This document shows positions 32,964-42,800 of a stretch of 64,000 bases of DNA, one piece after another. Where the stretch lies: positions 1 through 64,000 of the forward strand of contig NZ_BMVB01000017.1 in NCBI RefSeq assembly GCF_014650495.1, written 5' to 3'. The stretch comes from Streptomyces cinnamoneus. Its GTDB lineage: Bacteria > Actinomycetota > Actinomycetes > Streptomycetales > Streptomycetaceae. The first letter of the stretch is position 1, and every line of letters begins with the position of its first letter. Under the pieces are notes generated by a model. The model made no database searches. It had not been told where the DNA came from and saw nothing but the letters and a program-made list of their open reading frames with translations. A program made the translations under genes and the position numbers.

Positions 32964-34121
32964 ATGCGCCGTACCGTCTTCACCGAGGACCACGAGGCGT
33001 TCCGCGAGACCGTCCGCGACTTCATCGCCGCCGAGGTGGTGCCCTTCCACGAGGAGTGGCGCGAGGCGGGCGCGGTCCCGCGCGAGTTCTACAAGAAGCT
33101 CGGCGCACTCGGCGTCTTCGGCATCGAGGTCCCCGAGGAGTACGGCGGCGCCGGCCGGCGCACGTTCAAGTACCAGGCCGTCCTGACCGAGGAGTGCGCC
33201 CGCGCCGGCGTCAGCTTCGGCAGCGCCGGCGTCCACACCGCACTGTGCCTGCCCTACCTCCTCGCCTACGCGACCGAGGAGCAGAAGCGGCGCTGGCTGC
33301 CGCCGTTCGTCTCCGGCGACATGATGACCGCCATCGCCATGACCGAGCCCGGCACCGGCTCCGACCTGGCCGGCATGAGGACCACCGCCAGGCTCTCCGG
33401 GGACGGCACGCACTACGTCCTCAACGGCGCCAAGACCTTCATCACCGGCGGCGTCCAGGCGGACCGCGTGCTCGTCTGCGCCCGCACGGCCCCCGCCACC
33501 CCCGAGGACCGGCGCGGCGGCCTGTCGATCCTCGTCGTCGACGCCGCCTCCGAGGGCTACGCGGTCGGCCGCAAGCTGGAGAAGCTCGGCCTGAAGACCT
33601 CCGACACCGCCGAGCTCTCCTTCACCGACGTCAAGGTCCCCGTCGGGGACCTCCTGGGCGAGGAGGGCAAGGCGTTCGGCTACCTCACGCACAACCTCCC
33701 GCAGGAGCGCCTGGGCATCGCCGTCAGCGCGTACGCCCAGTCGGCCGCCGCCGTGCGGTTCGCCACGCAGTACGTGCAGGACCGCACGGTCTTCGGCCAG
33801 AGCGTGGCCTCGTTCCAGAACACCAAGTTCGTCCTGGCCGACTGCCGGGCGGACGTCGACGCCATGGAAGCCGTCGTGGACCGCGCCCTGGAGGCGCACG
33901 ACGCGGGCGAGCTGTCCGCGGCCGACGCCGCCTCCGCGAAGCTGTTCACCACCGAGCGCGCGGCCGTCGTCATCGACAAGTGCCTGCAACTGCACGGCGG
34001 CTACGGCTACATGATGGAGTACCCCATCGCCCGCCTGTACGCGGACACCCGCGTCACCCGCATCTACGGCGGTACGAGCGAGGTCATGCGCTCGATCATC
34101 GCCAAGTCCATGGGCCTGTAG
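32964..34121 (+). CDS. Acyl-CoA dehydrogenase, long-chain/isovaleryl-type active site
   Basis: FAD enzyme of 385 residues. Signatures: AMTEPGTGSDLAGMRTTA, KTFITGGVQAD, C-terminal IYGGTSEVMRSI. The last lacks the Glu of the short/medium-chain class (Gly in its place). The catalytic base is therefore probably the Glu in NLPQERLGIAVSA, as in long-chain and isovaleryl-CoA dehydrogenases. It is thus mechanistically distinct from AcdH at 26251. Preceded by GGAGGG; lies 108 bases after the TetR gene and 64 before a thioesterase gene, forming a probable operon. Confidence 0.9.
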   Translation: MRRTVFTEDHEAFRETVRDFIAAEVVPFHEEWREAGAVPREFYKKLGALGVFGIEVPEEYGGAGRRTFKYQAVLTEECARAGVSFGSAGVHTALCLPYLLAYATEEQKRRWLPPFVSGDMMTAIAMTEPGTGSDLAGMRTTARLSGDGTHYVLNGAKTFITGGVQADRVLVCARTAPATPEDRRGGLSILVVDAASEGYAVGRKLEKLGLKTSDTAELSFTDVKVPVGDLLGEEGKAFGYLTHNLPQERLGIAVSAYAQSAAAVRFATQYVQDRTVFGQSVASFQNTKFVLADCRADVDAMEAVVDRALEAHDAGELSAADAASAKLFTTERAAVVIDKCLQLHGGYGYMMEYPIARLYADTRVTRIYGGTSEVMRSIIAKSMGL

Positions 34122-34185
34122 GGCGCCCCGCCGCATCAGGACCCCCCCACCACCGAACCCCCGCCTGTCAAAGGACCACCGGCCG

Positions 34186-35073
34186 ATGAGCGAGCCCCTC
34201 ACCCCCCTGGACGACCTGCTGGGCCTGCTCGACCTGGAGCAGATCGAGCAGGACATCTTCCGCGGCACCACCGCCGGCCAGGTCCTCGTACCGCGCGTCT
34301 TCGGCGGGCAGGTCGCCGCCCAGGCGCTGGTCGCCGCGGGCCGCACCGTCCCCGCCGACCGCCCCGCCCACTCCCTGCACTCCTACTTCCTGCGCCCCGG
34401 CGACCCCGACGTGCCGATCGTGTACACCGTCGACCGCATCCGCGACGGCCGCTCGTTCACCACCCGGCGCGTGGTCGCCGTCCAGCACGGCCAGCCGATC
34501 TTCCACCTCTCCGCGTCCTTCCAGACGCAGGAGGAGGGACTGGAGCACCAGGAGCCGATGCCGCCCGCGCCGGACCCGCTCACCCTGCCCACCCCCGCCG
34601 AACTGCTCTCCCGCCACGCCGGCCGGCTGGGCGGGCAGGAGGTCGTGGACCGCATCCTGGAGGCCCGCGGGGCCGTCGACCTGCGCTACGCCGACGCACC
34701 GCCGTTCGCCAGCGTGGGCGAGCCGCGCGAGCCCACGTCGCAGGTGTGGTTCCGGACGAACGGCAAGCTGGCGGACGACCCGCTGCTGCACATCTGCCTG
34801 GCCACCTACGTCTCCGACATGACGCTCCTGGACTCCGTCCTGCTGGCCCACGGGCGCGGCGGCTGGGCCGTCGGCGACGTCGTCGGCGCGAGCCTGGACC
34901 ACGCCATGTGGTTCCACCGGCCCTTCCGCGCCGACGAATGGCTGCTGTACGACCAGGAGAGCCCCACCGCGCAGGGCGGCCGGGGGCTCGCCAGGGGACG
35001 GATCTTCACCGCGGACGGACGGCTGGCGGTCTCGGTGATCCAGGAAGGCGTCGTCCGCGTTCCCCGCGGCTGA
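34186..35073 (+). CDS. tesB: Acyl-CoA thioesterase II
   Basis: Double-hotdog thioesterase of 295 residues, the usual TesB length. Motifs: FGGQVAAQALVAAGRTV with HSLHSYFLRPGD in the first hotdog, and LDHAMWFHRPFRADEWLLYD followed by QGGRGLARGRIF in the second. The Asp and Gln/Ser of the catalytic triad are in the latter. Hydrolyses acyl-CoAs and may rebalance CoA during fatty or branched acyl catabolism. Likely cotranscribed with the upstream dehydrogenase. Confidence 0.92.
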   Translation: MSEPLTPLDDLLGLLDLEQIEQDIFRGTTAGQVLVPRVFGGQVAAQALVAAGRTVPADRPAHSLHSYFLRPGDPDVPIVYTVDRIRDGRSFTTRRVVAVQHGQPIFHLSASFQTQEEGLEHQEPMPPAPDPLTLPTPAELLSRHAGRLGGQEVVDRILEARGAVDLRYADAPPFASVGEPREPTSQVWFRTNGKLADDPLLHICLATYVSDMTLLDSVLLAHGRGGWAVGDVVGASLDHAMWFHRPFRADEWLLYDQESPTAQGGRGLARGRIFTADGRLAVSVIQEGVVRVPRG

Positions 35074-35163
35074 GGCGCCGTCTTGGTCGGGTGACGCGAC
35101 CGAGCCGCCGCCTTACCCTGGTGACCGGCCGTCAGGGGGACGGCCCTCAGGGAGGGGACGACG

Positions 35164-35418
35164 ATGACGCGCGCCGCAGCCACGATGCCGATGGTGATGA
35201 GGGTCCTGCTGATCACCGCAGGGGTGGCCGTGCTGGCCCTGGGCATCGTGCTGTTCTTCTTCTGGCACGCCGACGTCGTCGAACTCACCGGCTCCGCCAG
35301 GGTCGTGTCGGGCCTCGGCCTGCGGGCGGCCGAAGCCGCCGTGCTCTACGGCGGCTCCTGGCTGGTCGTCCGGGGATGGAACGGCGGCCCCCGGAGCACG
35401 GCCCAGTCCGTGTCCTAG
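35164..35418 (+). CDS. Small membrane protein of unknown function
   Basis: Protein of 84 residues with GGAGGGG about 6 nt before the ATG. One strong transmembrane segment (about 12-35, VLLITAGVAVLALGIVLFFF) and a weaker second one (about 55-70). Small, basic ends. No family recognised. Its TAG stop overlaps the stop of the convergent gene by three of four bases (CTAG), so the two messages overlap. Confidence 0.7.
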   Translation: MTRAAATMPMVMRVLLITAGVAVLALGIVLFFFWHADVVELTGSARVVSGLGLRAAEAAVLYGGSWLVVRGWNGGPRSTAQSVS

Positions 35419-36200
35419 CCCGCCAGCCCTGCCGCACCCAGCAGGTACGCCGTCATCGGCTCGTAGAAGCGCGGGTCGAGGACGTGGTCGTCCAGCGGCA
35501 CCGCCACCTGCAGGGTGCCCTCCGCCTCGGCGAGGAAGAGCGCCGGGTCGTTGCAGTCCGCGTAGCCCACCGTGTCGATGCCGCGCTGGGCCGCGCATCC
35601 CGCCCAGCCGTGGTCGGCCACCACCAGGTCCGGCAGCAGCCGGCCCTCGCGCAGCAGACCGTCGAGGATCGCGGCCATCGGGGCCGGGGAGTGCGTGTGC
35701 CACAGCGTCGCCCCGCGCTCGTACACCGCCACGTCCGCCACCTGGTACACCGAGCCGTCGTCCGCCCGCAGCCCGCTGGGGATCGAGACGACCTCGCACC
35801 CCGCCGCCCGCAGCGCGGCCGCCGTCGTGCGGTGGACGTCCAGCAGCCCGCCCGGGTGCCCGGTCGCGAACAGCACCCGCTGCCGGCCCTCCGCCGCCTT
35901 GCGCAGGAACGCCGCCATCCGCTCCAGCGCGGCCACGGTCAGCTCCGGGTCGATCGAGTCCTGGCCCATCCGGTGGTCCAGGTCGTCGCTCACGCCACAG
36001 CGCTCCGCCATCACGGCGAGCACGTCCTGCTCGTCCCGCCAGCGGTCACCGAGCTCCAGGCCGAACCAGTAGTGCCGGTCGCCCTGCGCGAGCCTGCGGT
36101 AGTGGTCGAGGTTGTTCTCGCGGGGCGTGGCGACGAGGCCCGCGATGCGCGTACGGACGAGGTGATCGATCAGTTCGGTACGGCTGGGTGGTATCGGCAT
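35415..36200 (-). CDS. Predicted phosphatase of the Streptomyces SCO2771 type
   Basis: Soluble protein of 261 residues; ATG at 36200 with GGGAG upstream is preferred over a longer frame to 36275. Features: TGHPGGLLDVHRTTAAAL (about 118-136), a glycine/histidine loop suggesting phosphate or metal binding; VADHGWAGCAAQRGIDTVGY (about 195); and a conserved acidic C-terminus. Relatives are annotated simply as phosphatase on weak grounds. I cannot confirm the reaction. Divergent from agmatinase. Confidence 0.7.
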   Translation of the reverse strand: MPIPPSRTELIDHLVRTRIAGLVATPRENNLDHYRRLAQGDRHYWFGLELGDRWRDEQDVLAVMAERCGVSDDLDHRMGQDSIDPELTVAALERMAAFLRKAAEGRQRVLFATGHPGGLLDVHRTTAAALRAAGCEVVSIPSGLRADDGSVYQVADVAVYERGATLWHTHSPAPMAAILDGLLREGRLLPDLVVADHGWAGCAAQRGIDTVGYADCNDPALFLAEAEGTLQVAVPLDDHVLDPRFYEPMTAYLLGAAGLAG

Positions 36201-36386
36201 GGGCTCATTCTCCCCCGGAGTGCGCGATGGACGCCGTGTCCATATGGCGAAGCCGGACCCTTCAGTTCCGTACATGTGCGGAATCCGCCTCCCTGCCTAC
36301 CCTCGGGTACGTCCATCGCCGCTGCTCCGACGTTGACGCGACCGTGACCCGTCGGCGCCCCGTCCGTGATCCGAGAGGCCCCCAGC

Positions 36387-37358
36387 ATGAGCACCCCCGC
36401 CCCCCGTGAACCGCGTGGCCCCGTCGACTCCTCCCGCATTCCGCGCTACGCGGGCCCGGCGACCTTCGCCCGCCTGCCGCGCCTCGACGAGGTCGGCACC
36501 GCCGACGTCGCCGTCGTGGGCGTGCCCTTCGACACCGGCGTCTCCTACCGCCCCGGCGCCCGCTTCGGCGGCAACGCCATCCGCGAGGCGTCGCGCCTGC
36601 TGCGCCCCTACAACCCGGCCCAGGACGCCTCGCCCTTCGCCCTCGCGCAGGTCGCGGACGCCGGTGACATCGCCGCGAACCCGTTCAACATCGACGAGGC
36701 CGTCGAGACCATCGAGGGTGCGGCCGACGACCTGCTGGGCACCGGCGCCCGCATGATGACCCTGGGCGGCGACCACACCATCGCGCTGCCGCTGCTGCGC
36801 TCGGTGGCCAAGAAGCACGGCCCCGTCGCCCTGCTGCACTTCGACGCGCACCTGGACACCTGGGACACCTACTTCGGCGCCGAGTACACCCACGGCACGC
36901 CGTTCCGCCGCGCCGTGGAGGAGGGCATCCTCGACACCGAGGCGCTGTCCCACGTCGGCACCCGCGGCCCGCTGTACGGCAAGAAGGACCTCACGGACGA
37001 CGAGAAGATGGGCTTCGGCATCGTCACCTCCGCGGACGTGATGCGCCGCGGCGTCGACGAGATCGCCGACCAGCTGCGCCAGCGCGTGGGCGACCGCCCG
37101 CTGTACATCTCCATCGACATCGACGTCCTGGACCCGGCCCACGCGCCCGGCACCGGCACCCCCGAGGCCGGCGGCCTGACCTCCCGCGAGCTGCTGGAGA
37201 TCATCCGCGGCCTGTCCTCCTGCAACCTGGTCTCCGCGGACCTGGTGGAGGTCGCGCCGGCCTACGACCACGCCGAGATCACCTCGGTGGCGGCGTCGCA
37301 CGCGGCGTACGAGCTGACGACGATCATGTCCCGGCAGATCGCCGCCGCCCGCGGCTGA
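36387..37358 (+). CDS. speB: Agmatinase (ureohydrolase family)
   Basis: Manganese-dependent ureohydrolase of 323 residues converting agmatine to putrescine and urea (guanidino-acid substrates are also possible). Metal ligands: GGDHT, DAHLDTWD and SIDIDVLDPAHAPGTGTPE, all intact. ATG at 36387 has GAGAGG upstream, replacing an earlier in-frame ATG without a site. Monocistronic, ending before a perfect hairpin. Provides the putrescine arm of polyamine metabolism. Confidence 0.92.
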   Translation: MSTPAPREPRGPVDSSRIPRYAGPATFARLPRLDEVGTADVAVVGVPFDTGVSYRPGARFGGNAIREASRLLRPYNPAQDASPFALAQVADAGDIAANPFNIDEAVETIEGAADDLLGTGARMMTLGGDHTIALPLLRSVAKKHGPVALLHFDAHLDTWDTYFGAEYTHGTPFRRAVEEGILDTEALSHVGTRGPLYGKKDLTDDEKMGFGIVTSADVMRRGVDEIADQLRQRVGDRPLYISIDIDVLDPAHAPGTGTPEAGGLTSRELLEIIRGLSSCNLVSADLVEVAPAYDHAEITSVAASHAAYELTTIMSRQIAAARG

Positions 37359-37399
37359 GCCCTCCCGGGGCCCGTGGCCCCGGACCTCCGCTCCGCACA

Positions 37400-37433
37400 C
37401 GCCGGAGGGGCCGGAACCCCGGCCCCTCCGGCG
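37400..37433 (+). terminator. speB terminator
   Basis: Perfect 15-bp inverted repeat (arms 37400-37414 and 37419-37433, arm begins CGCCGGAGGGG), loop AACC. Confidence 0.85.
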
Positions 37434-37597
37434 TTCGCGCACCCCGGGCGGCCACGCCGCGGCGTAAAGGCCACGTAAGGTGCGGCCCCGCCCGCGACAA
37501 GGGGGCGTCAGGACGCGACCACGCCGCGTGTCCGGACGGTTTGCTGAGGCGGTCGTTGCGACCGCCGCACCGAGACCGTCGAAGGCCACTTCCGCTG

Positions 37598-39754
37598 ATG
37601 CTGCCCCTGGCGCCCGAAGCACCCGAACAGCACCCCGCACCGCAGGCCCCGGCACCGCGCCGGGCCGCCGGACGCCGCCGCCACCGCCGCGTCGGCGGCG
37701 GGCTCGTCGAGCCACGACAGCTGATCACCTCGCTCCCGGAGGCGGTCCGCAAGCTGCACCCGCGGGTGATGGTCCGGCACCCCGTGCTGTTCGTCGTCGA
37801 GGCCGGCTCCGTGCTCACCACGGTCTCCGCCGTCCTCGCCCCCTCCGTCTTCACCTGGCTCATCAGCGTCTGGCTCTGGCTCACCGTCGTCTTCGCCAAC
37901 CTCGCCGAGGCCGTTGCCGAGGGGCGCGGCAAGGCCCAGGCCGAGACGCTGCGCCGCACCCGCAGCACCACCGTGGCACGCCGGCTGCGCACCTGGCGGG
38001 TGAGCATGGACCGCCGGGACTGGGCCGAGGAACGCGTCCCGGCGGGCGACCTGCGGCCGTACGACTTCGTCGTCGTCGAGGCGGGCGACACCGTGCCCGG
38101 CGACGGGGAGGTCGTCGACGGCGTCGCGGCGATCGACGAGTCCGCGATCACCGGGGAGTCCGCGCCCGTCGTGCGGGAGCCGGGCGGCGACCGCTCGGGC
38201 GTCACCGGCGGCACGACCGTGCTCTCCGACCGCATCGTCGTCCGCATCACCTCGCGCCCCGGCCACACCTTCCTCGACCGCATGATCAGCCTGGTCGAGG
38301 GCACCGACCGGCAGAAGACCCCCAACGAGCTGGCCCTGCACATCCTGCTGGCCTCGCTCACCGTGATCTTCATCCTGGCCGTGGTCTCGCTGCAGCCCAT
38401 GGCCGGCTGGGCGGGTGCCCCGCAGACCATCACCGTGCTGGTCGCCCTGCTGGTCACGCTCATCCCGACCACCATCGGCGCCCTGCTGTCCGCCATCGGC
38501 ATCGCCGGCATGGACCGGCTCGTGCAGCGCAACGTCCTCGCCCTGTCCGGCCGGGCCGTGGAGGCCGCCGGCGACGTCAACACGCTCCTGCTGGACAAGA
38601 CCGGCACCATCACCCTCGGCAACCGGCAGGCCGCCGCCTTCCTGCCCGTCCTGGGCATCCCCGCCGAGCTCCTGGCCGACGCCGCCCAGCTCTCCTCGCT
38701 CGCCGACGGGACGCCCGAGGGCCGCTCCATCGTGGAGCTCGCCCGGCAGGAGTTCGGCATCGAACGCTCGGAGGGCGAGCTCGTGCACGGCCGCTTCGTG
38801 CCGTTCAGCGCCGGGACGCGCATGAGCGGCGTCGACTTCTCCTTCGAGGGCGAGTTCTGCCGCATCCGCAAGGGCGCGGCGAGCGCGGTGGGCACCTGGG
38901 TCACCCGGCGCGGCGGCACCGTCCCCGCCGAGGCCGAGTGGATCGCCGACTCCGTCGCGGCCGGCGGCGGCACCCCCCTGCTCGTCGCCGTCGAGGACGC
39001 CGACGGGCCCCGGGTGCTGGGCGCCGTCCACCTCAAGGACGTCGTCAAGCCCGGCATCGCCGAGCGCTTCGCGGAGCTGCGGGCCATGGGCATCAAGACC
39101 GTCATGCTCACCGGCGACAACCCCCGCACCGCCAGGTCCATCGCCGCCGAGGCCGGCGTCGACGACTACCTGGCCGAGGCCACGCCCGAGCAGAAGCTGG
39201 CCCGCATCAAGGAGGAGCAGGCCGGCGGCAACCTCGTCGCCATGACCGGCGACGGCACCAACGACGCCCCCGCCCTCGCCCAGGCCGACGTCGGCGTCGC
39301 CATGAACACCGGCACCTCCGCCGCCAAGGAGGCCGGGAACATGGTCGACCTCGACTCCGACCCCACCAAGCTCATCGAGATCGTCGAGGTGGGCAAGCAG
39401 CTGCTCATCACCCGCGGCGCCCTGACCACCTTCTCCATCTGCAACGACGTCGCCAAGTACTTCGCGATCGTGCCCGCCATGTTCGGCGGCGTCGCCGGCT
39501 ACGAGGGCCTGGAGAAGCTCAACGTCATGGGCCTGCACAGCCCGACCTCGGCCATCGCCTCCGCGATCGTCTTCAACGCGCTCGTCATCGTCGCCCTGAT
39601 CCCGCTGGCGCTGCGCGGCGTGCGCTACGCCCCCTCCTCCGCCCACGCGCTGCTGCGCCGCAACCTGAGCCTGTACGGGCTCGGGGGCCTCCTCGCGCCC
39701 TTCGCCGGCATCAAGCTCATCGACCTGCTCATCCAGTACGTACCGGGCATGTGA
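37598..39754 (+). CDS. kdpB: KdpB-type potassium-transporting P-ATPase subunit, orphan
   Basis: P-type ATPase of 718 residues (KdpB usually about 680-700). A basic/proline-rich extension (about 1-45) precedes the KdpB N-terminus (PRVMVRHPVLFVVEAGSVLT). KdpB hallmarks follow: FANLAEAVAEGRGKAQA, IDESAITGESAPVVRE, phosphorylation site DKTGTITLGNRQA, MLTGDNPRTARSIA and TGDGTNDAPALAQADVGVAMN. It ends in the usual C-terminal membrane segments. It has no kdpA or kdpC beside it: speB lies upstream and an ABC exporter downstream. A TTG start at 37541 is possible. Either it pairs with Kdp subunits from another locus or acts alone in an unknown role. Confidence 0.9.
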   Translation: MLPLAPEAPEQHPAPQAPAPRRAAGRRRHRRVGGGLVEPRQLITSLPEAVRKLHPRVMVRHPVLFVVEAGSVLTTVSAVLAPSVFTWLISVWLWLTVVFANLAEAVAEGRGKAQAETLRRTRSTTVARRLRTWRVSMDRRDWAEERVPAGDLRPYDFVVVEAGDTVPGDGEVVDGVAAIDESAITGESAPVVREPGGDRSGVTGGTTVLSDRIVVRITSRPGHTFLDRMISLVEGTDRQKTPNELALHILLASLTVIFILAVVSLQPMAGWAGAPQTITVLVALLVTLIPTTIGALLSAIGIAGMDRLVQRNVLALSGRAVEAAGDVNTLLLDKTGTITLGNRQAAAFLPVLGIPAELLADAAQLSSLADGTPEGRSIVELARQEFGIERSEGELVHGRFVPFSAGTRMSGVDFSFEGEFCRIRKGAASAVGTWVTRRGGTVPAEAEWIADSVAAGGGTPLLVAVEDADGPRVLGAVHLKDVVKPGIAERFAELRAMGIKTVMLTGDNPRTARSIAAEAGVDDYLAEATPEQKLARIKEEQAGGNLVAMTGDGTNDAPALAQADVGVAMNTGTSAAKEAGNMVDLDSDPTKLIEIVEVGKQLLITRGALTTFSICNDVAKYFAIVPAMFGGVAGYEGLEKLNVMGLHSPTSAIASAIVFNALVIVALIPLALRGVRYAPSSAHALLRRNLSLYGLGGLLAPFAGIKLIDLLIQYVPGM

Positions 39755-39858
39755 CCCGTACCCGGCCGGCCGATTTCGTTGCGGTGGGATGAAATCCGCA
39801 GACCGGAGCGTTGGGGCCTTCCGTCAGAACAGGGGAGCGGGGCAGCGGGAGGTCTCGG

Positions 39859-42800
39859 GTGGCGGCGACGGAAACAACCGGTCAGGGGTGGGCCAGGCGG
39901 CTCACGTCGTACTGCTGGCGGTACCGCACCGCGGTCCTGCTCGCGCTCGGATCCTCCCTCGCCGGCATGGCCGTCATGGCGCTCGTCCCCCTCATACCCA
40001 AGCTGATCATCGACGACGTCATAGGCTCCCACCAGCGTCCCCTCACCCCCTGGGCCACCCTCCTGGTGGCCGCGGCGGTCGCGGTCTACGTCCTGACCTA
40101 CGTCCGGCGCTACTACGGCGGCCGGCTCGCGCTCGACGTCCAGCACGACCTGCGCACCGAGATGTACGCGGCGCTCGCCCGCCTCGACGGCAAGCGGCAG
40201 GACGAGCTGTCCACCGGACAGGTCGTCGGCCGGGCCACCAGCGACCTCCAGCTGATCCAGAGCCTGCTGTTCATGCTGCCGATGATGATCGGCAACATCC
40301 TCCTCTTCGTCATCTCGCTCGTCGTGATGGCGGTGCTCTCGCCGCTGCTCACCGTCGTCGCCCTCGCCGTCGCCCCCGCCCTGTGGTTCCTGGCCCGGCG
40401 CAGCCGCACCAAGCTCTTCCCCGCCACCTGGTACGCGCAGGGGCAGGCCGCCGCCGTCGCGGGCGTCGTGGACGGCGCCGTCACCGGCGTGCGGGTCGTC
40501 AAGGGCTTCGGGCAGGAGGCGCAGGAGGCCGGGAAGCTGCGCGAGGTCGGCCGCCGGCTCTTCGCCGGCCGGATGCGCACGGTCCGGCTGAACGCCCGCT
40601 ACACCCCCGCCCTGCAGGCCGTGCCCGCGCTCGGGCAGGTCGCCATGCTGGCGCTCGGCGGGTGGATGGCCACCCGCGGGCAGGTCACGCTCGGCACGTT
40701 CGTCGCGTTCTCGACCTACCTCGCCCAGCTCGTGGCGCCCGTACGGATGCTGACCATGGTCCTGACGGTCGGGCAGCAGGCCCGGGCCGGCGTCGAGCGC
40801 GTCCTGGAGCTCATCGACACCGAACCGGTGGTGCAGGAGCGCGACGGGGCGCACGAGCTGCCCGCGGACGCCCCCGCCACGGTCGAGTTCGACGACGTCA
40901 CCTTCGGCTACGACCCCGCCCACCCCGTCCTCGACGGCCTCTCGCTGCGTGTCGAGCCCGGCGAGACCGTCGCCGTCGTGGGCGCCTCCGGCAGCGGCAA
41001 GTCCACCCTCGCCCTCCTGCTGCCGCGCTTCTACGACGCCACCTCCGGCGCCGTGAAGGTCGGCGGCCACGACGTGCGCGACCTGACGCTGTCCTCGCTG
41101 CGGGCGGCCATCGGGCTCGTGCCCGAGGACAGCTTCCTGTTCTCCGACAGCATCCGCGACAACATCGCCTACGGCGTCCCCGGTGCCACGGACGAGCAGG
41201 TCCGGGCGGCGGCCCGGGCCGCCCAGGCGGACGGCTTCGTCTCCGCCCTCCCCGACGGCTACGACACCCGCGTCGGCGAGCAGGGCCTGACCCTCTCCGG
41301 CGGCCAGCGCCAGCGCATCGCGCTCGCCCGGGCGATCCTCACCGACCCGCGGCTGCTGCTCCTGGACGACGCCACCTCGGCCGTCGACGCCCGCGTGGAG
41401 CACGAGATCCACGAGGCCCTGCGCGGCGTCATGGCCGGCCGGACCACCCTGCTCATCGCCCACCGGGCCTCGACCCTCGCCCTGGCCGACCGCATCGCCG
41501 TCCTCGACGGAGGCCGGCTCGTCGACATCGGCACCGCCGAGGAGCTGCAGGCCCGCTGCGAGCGCTACCGCCAGCTGCTGACGGACCCCGAGGAGCTCGC
41601 CGGAGTCGGCAAGGACCCCGCCGGCGCCGTCCTGACCGACGCCCGCGGGACGGCCGCGCCGGCCGTCCCCACCACCGGCGGCGGCCGCCGTCCCGTCGTC
41701 GACGGCGTCACCCCCCACCTGTGGATCCGCAAGGAGACCCCCGACGTCCCCGGGCACGGCGCCCTCGCCGGCATGCCCGCCACGCCCGAGCTGCTCGCCG
41801 CGGTGGACGCCCTGCCGCCCGCCACCGACACCCCCGGCATCGACGAGGAGCAGGCCGCACGGCCGGAGGAGTCGTACGGCCTGCGCCACCTGTTGCGCGG
41901 CTTCGGGGCGCCGCTGGCCGTCAGCCTGCTCCTCGTGGCCCTCGACGCGGTCGCCGGCCTGCTGCTGCCCGTGCTGATCCGGCACGGCATCGACCAGGGC
42001 GTCCAGCGCCTGGCACTGGGCGCCGTGTGGGCCGCGTCCGGCCTCGCCCTGCTCGTCGTGCTGGGGCAGTGGGCCGCGCAGGTCGGCGAGATGCGGATGA
42101 CCGGGCGGACGGGCGAGCGCGTGCTCTACGCGCTGCGCGTGAAGATCTTCGCCCAGCTGCAGCGGCTCGGCCTCGACTACTACGAGCGCGAGCTCACCGG
42201 AAAGATCATGACCCGGATGACGACGGACGTCGACGCCATGTCGACGTTCCTGCAGACCGGCCTGGTCACGGCCGTCGTCTCCGTCTTCACCTTCTTCGGC
42301 ATACTCGTCGCCCTCCTGGTCCTCGACGTCGAGCTGGCCCTGGTCGTGCTCGCCACGCTGCCCCCGCTGATCGCCGGCACGATCCTCTTCCGCCGCCAGA
42401 GCGTCAAGGCGTACGAGCTCGCCCGCGAGCGCGTCGGCATCGTCAACGCCGACCTGCAGGAGAGCGTCGCGGGGCTGCGCATCGTGCAGGCGTTCCGCCG
42501 CGAGGCGCCGGGCGCCCGGCGGTTCGCCGAGCGCAGCGCGTCCTACCGGCAGGCGCGGGTGCGCGGGCAGTGGCTGATCTCGGTGTACTTCCCGTTCGTC
42601 CAGCTGCTGTCGTCCGTGGCCGCGGCCGCGGTGCTGATCGTGGGTGCGGGCCGGGTGAGCGACGGCACGCTGACGGCCGGCGCGCTGGTGGCGTACCTGC
42701 TCTACATCGACCTGTTCTTCGCGCCCGTGCAGCAGCTCTCGCAGATCTTCGACGGCTACCAGCAGGCGACGGTCTCGCTCGGCCGGGTGCAGGACCTGCT

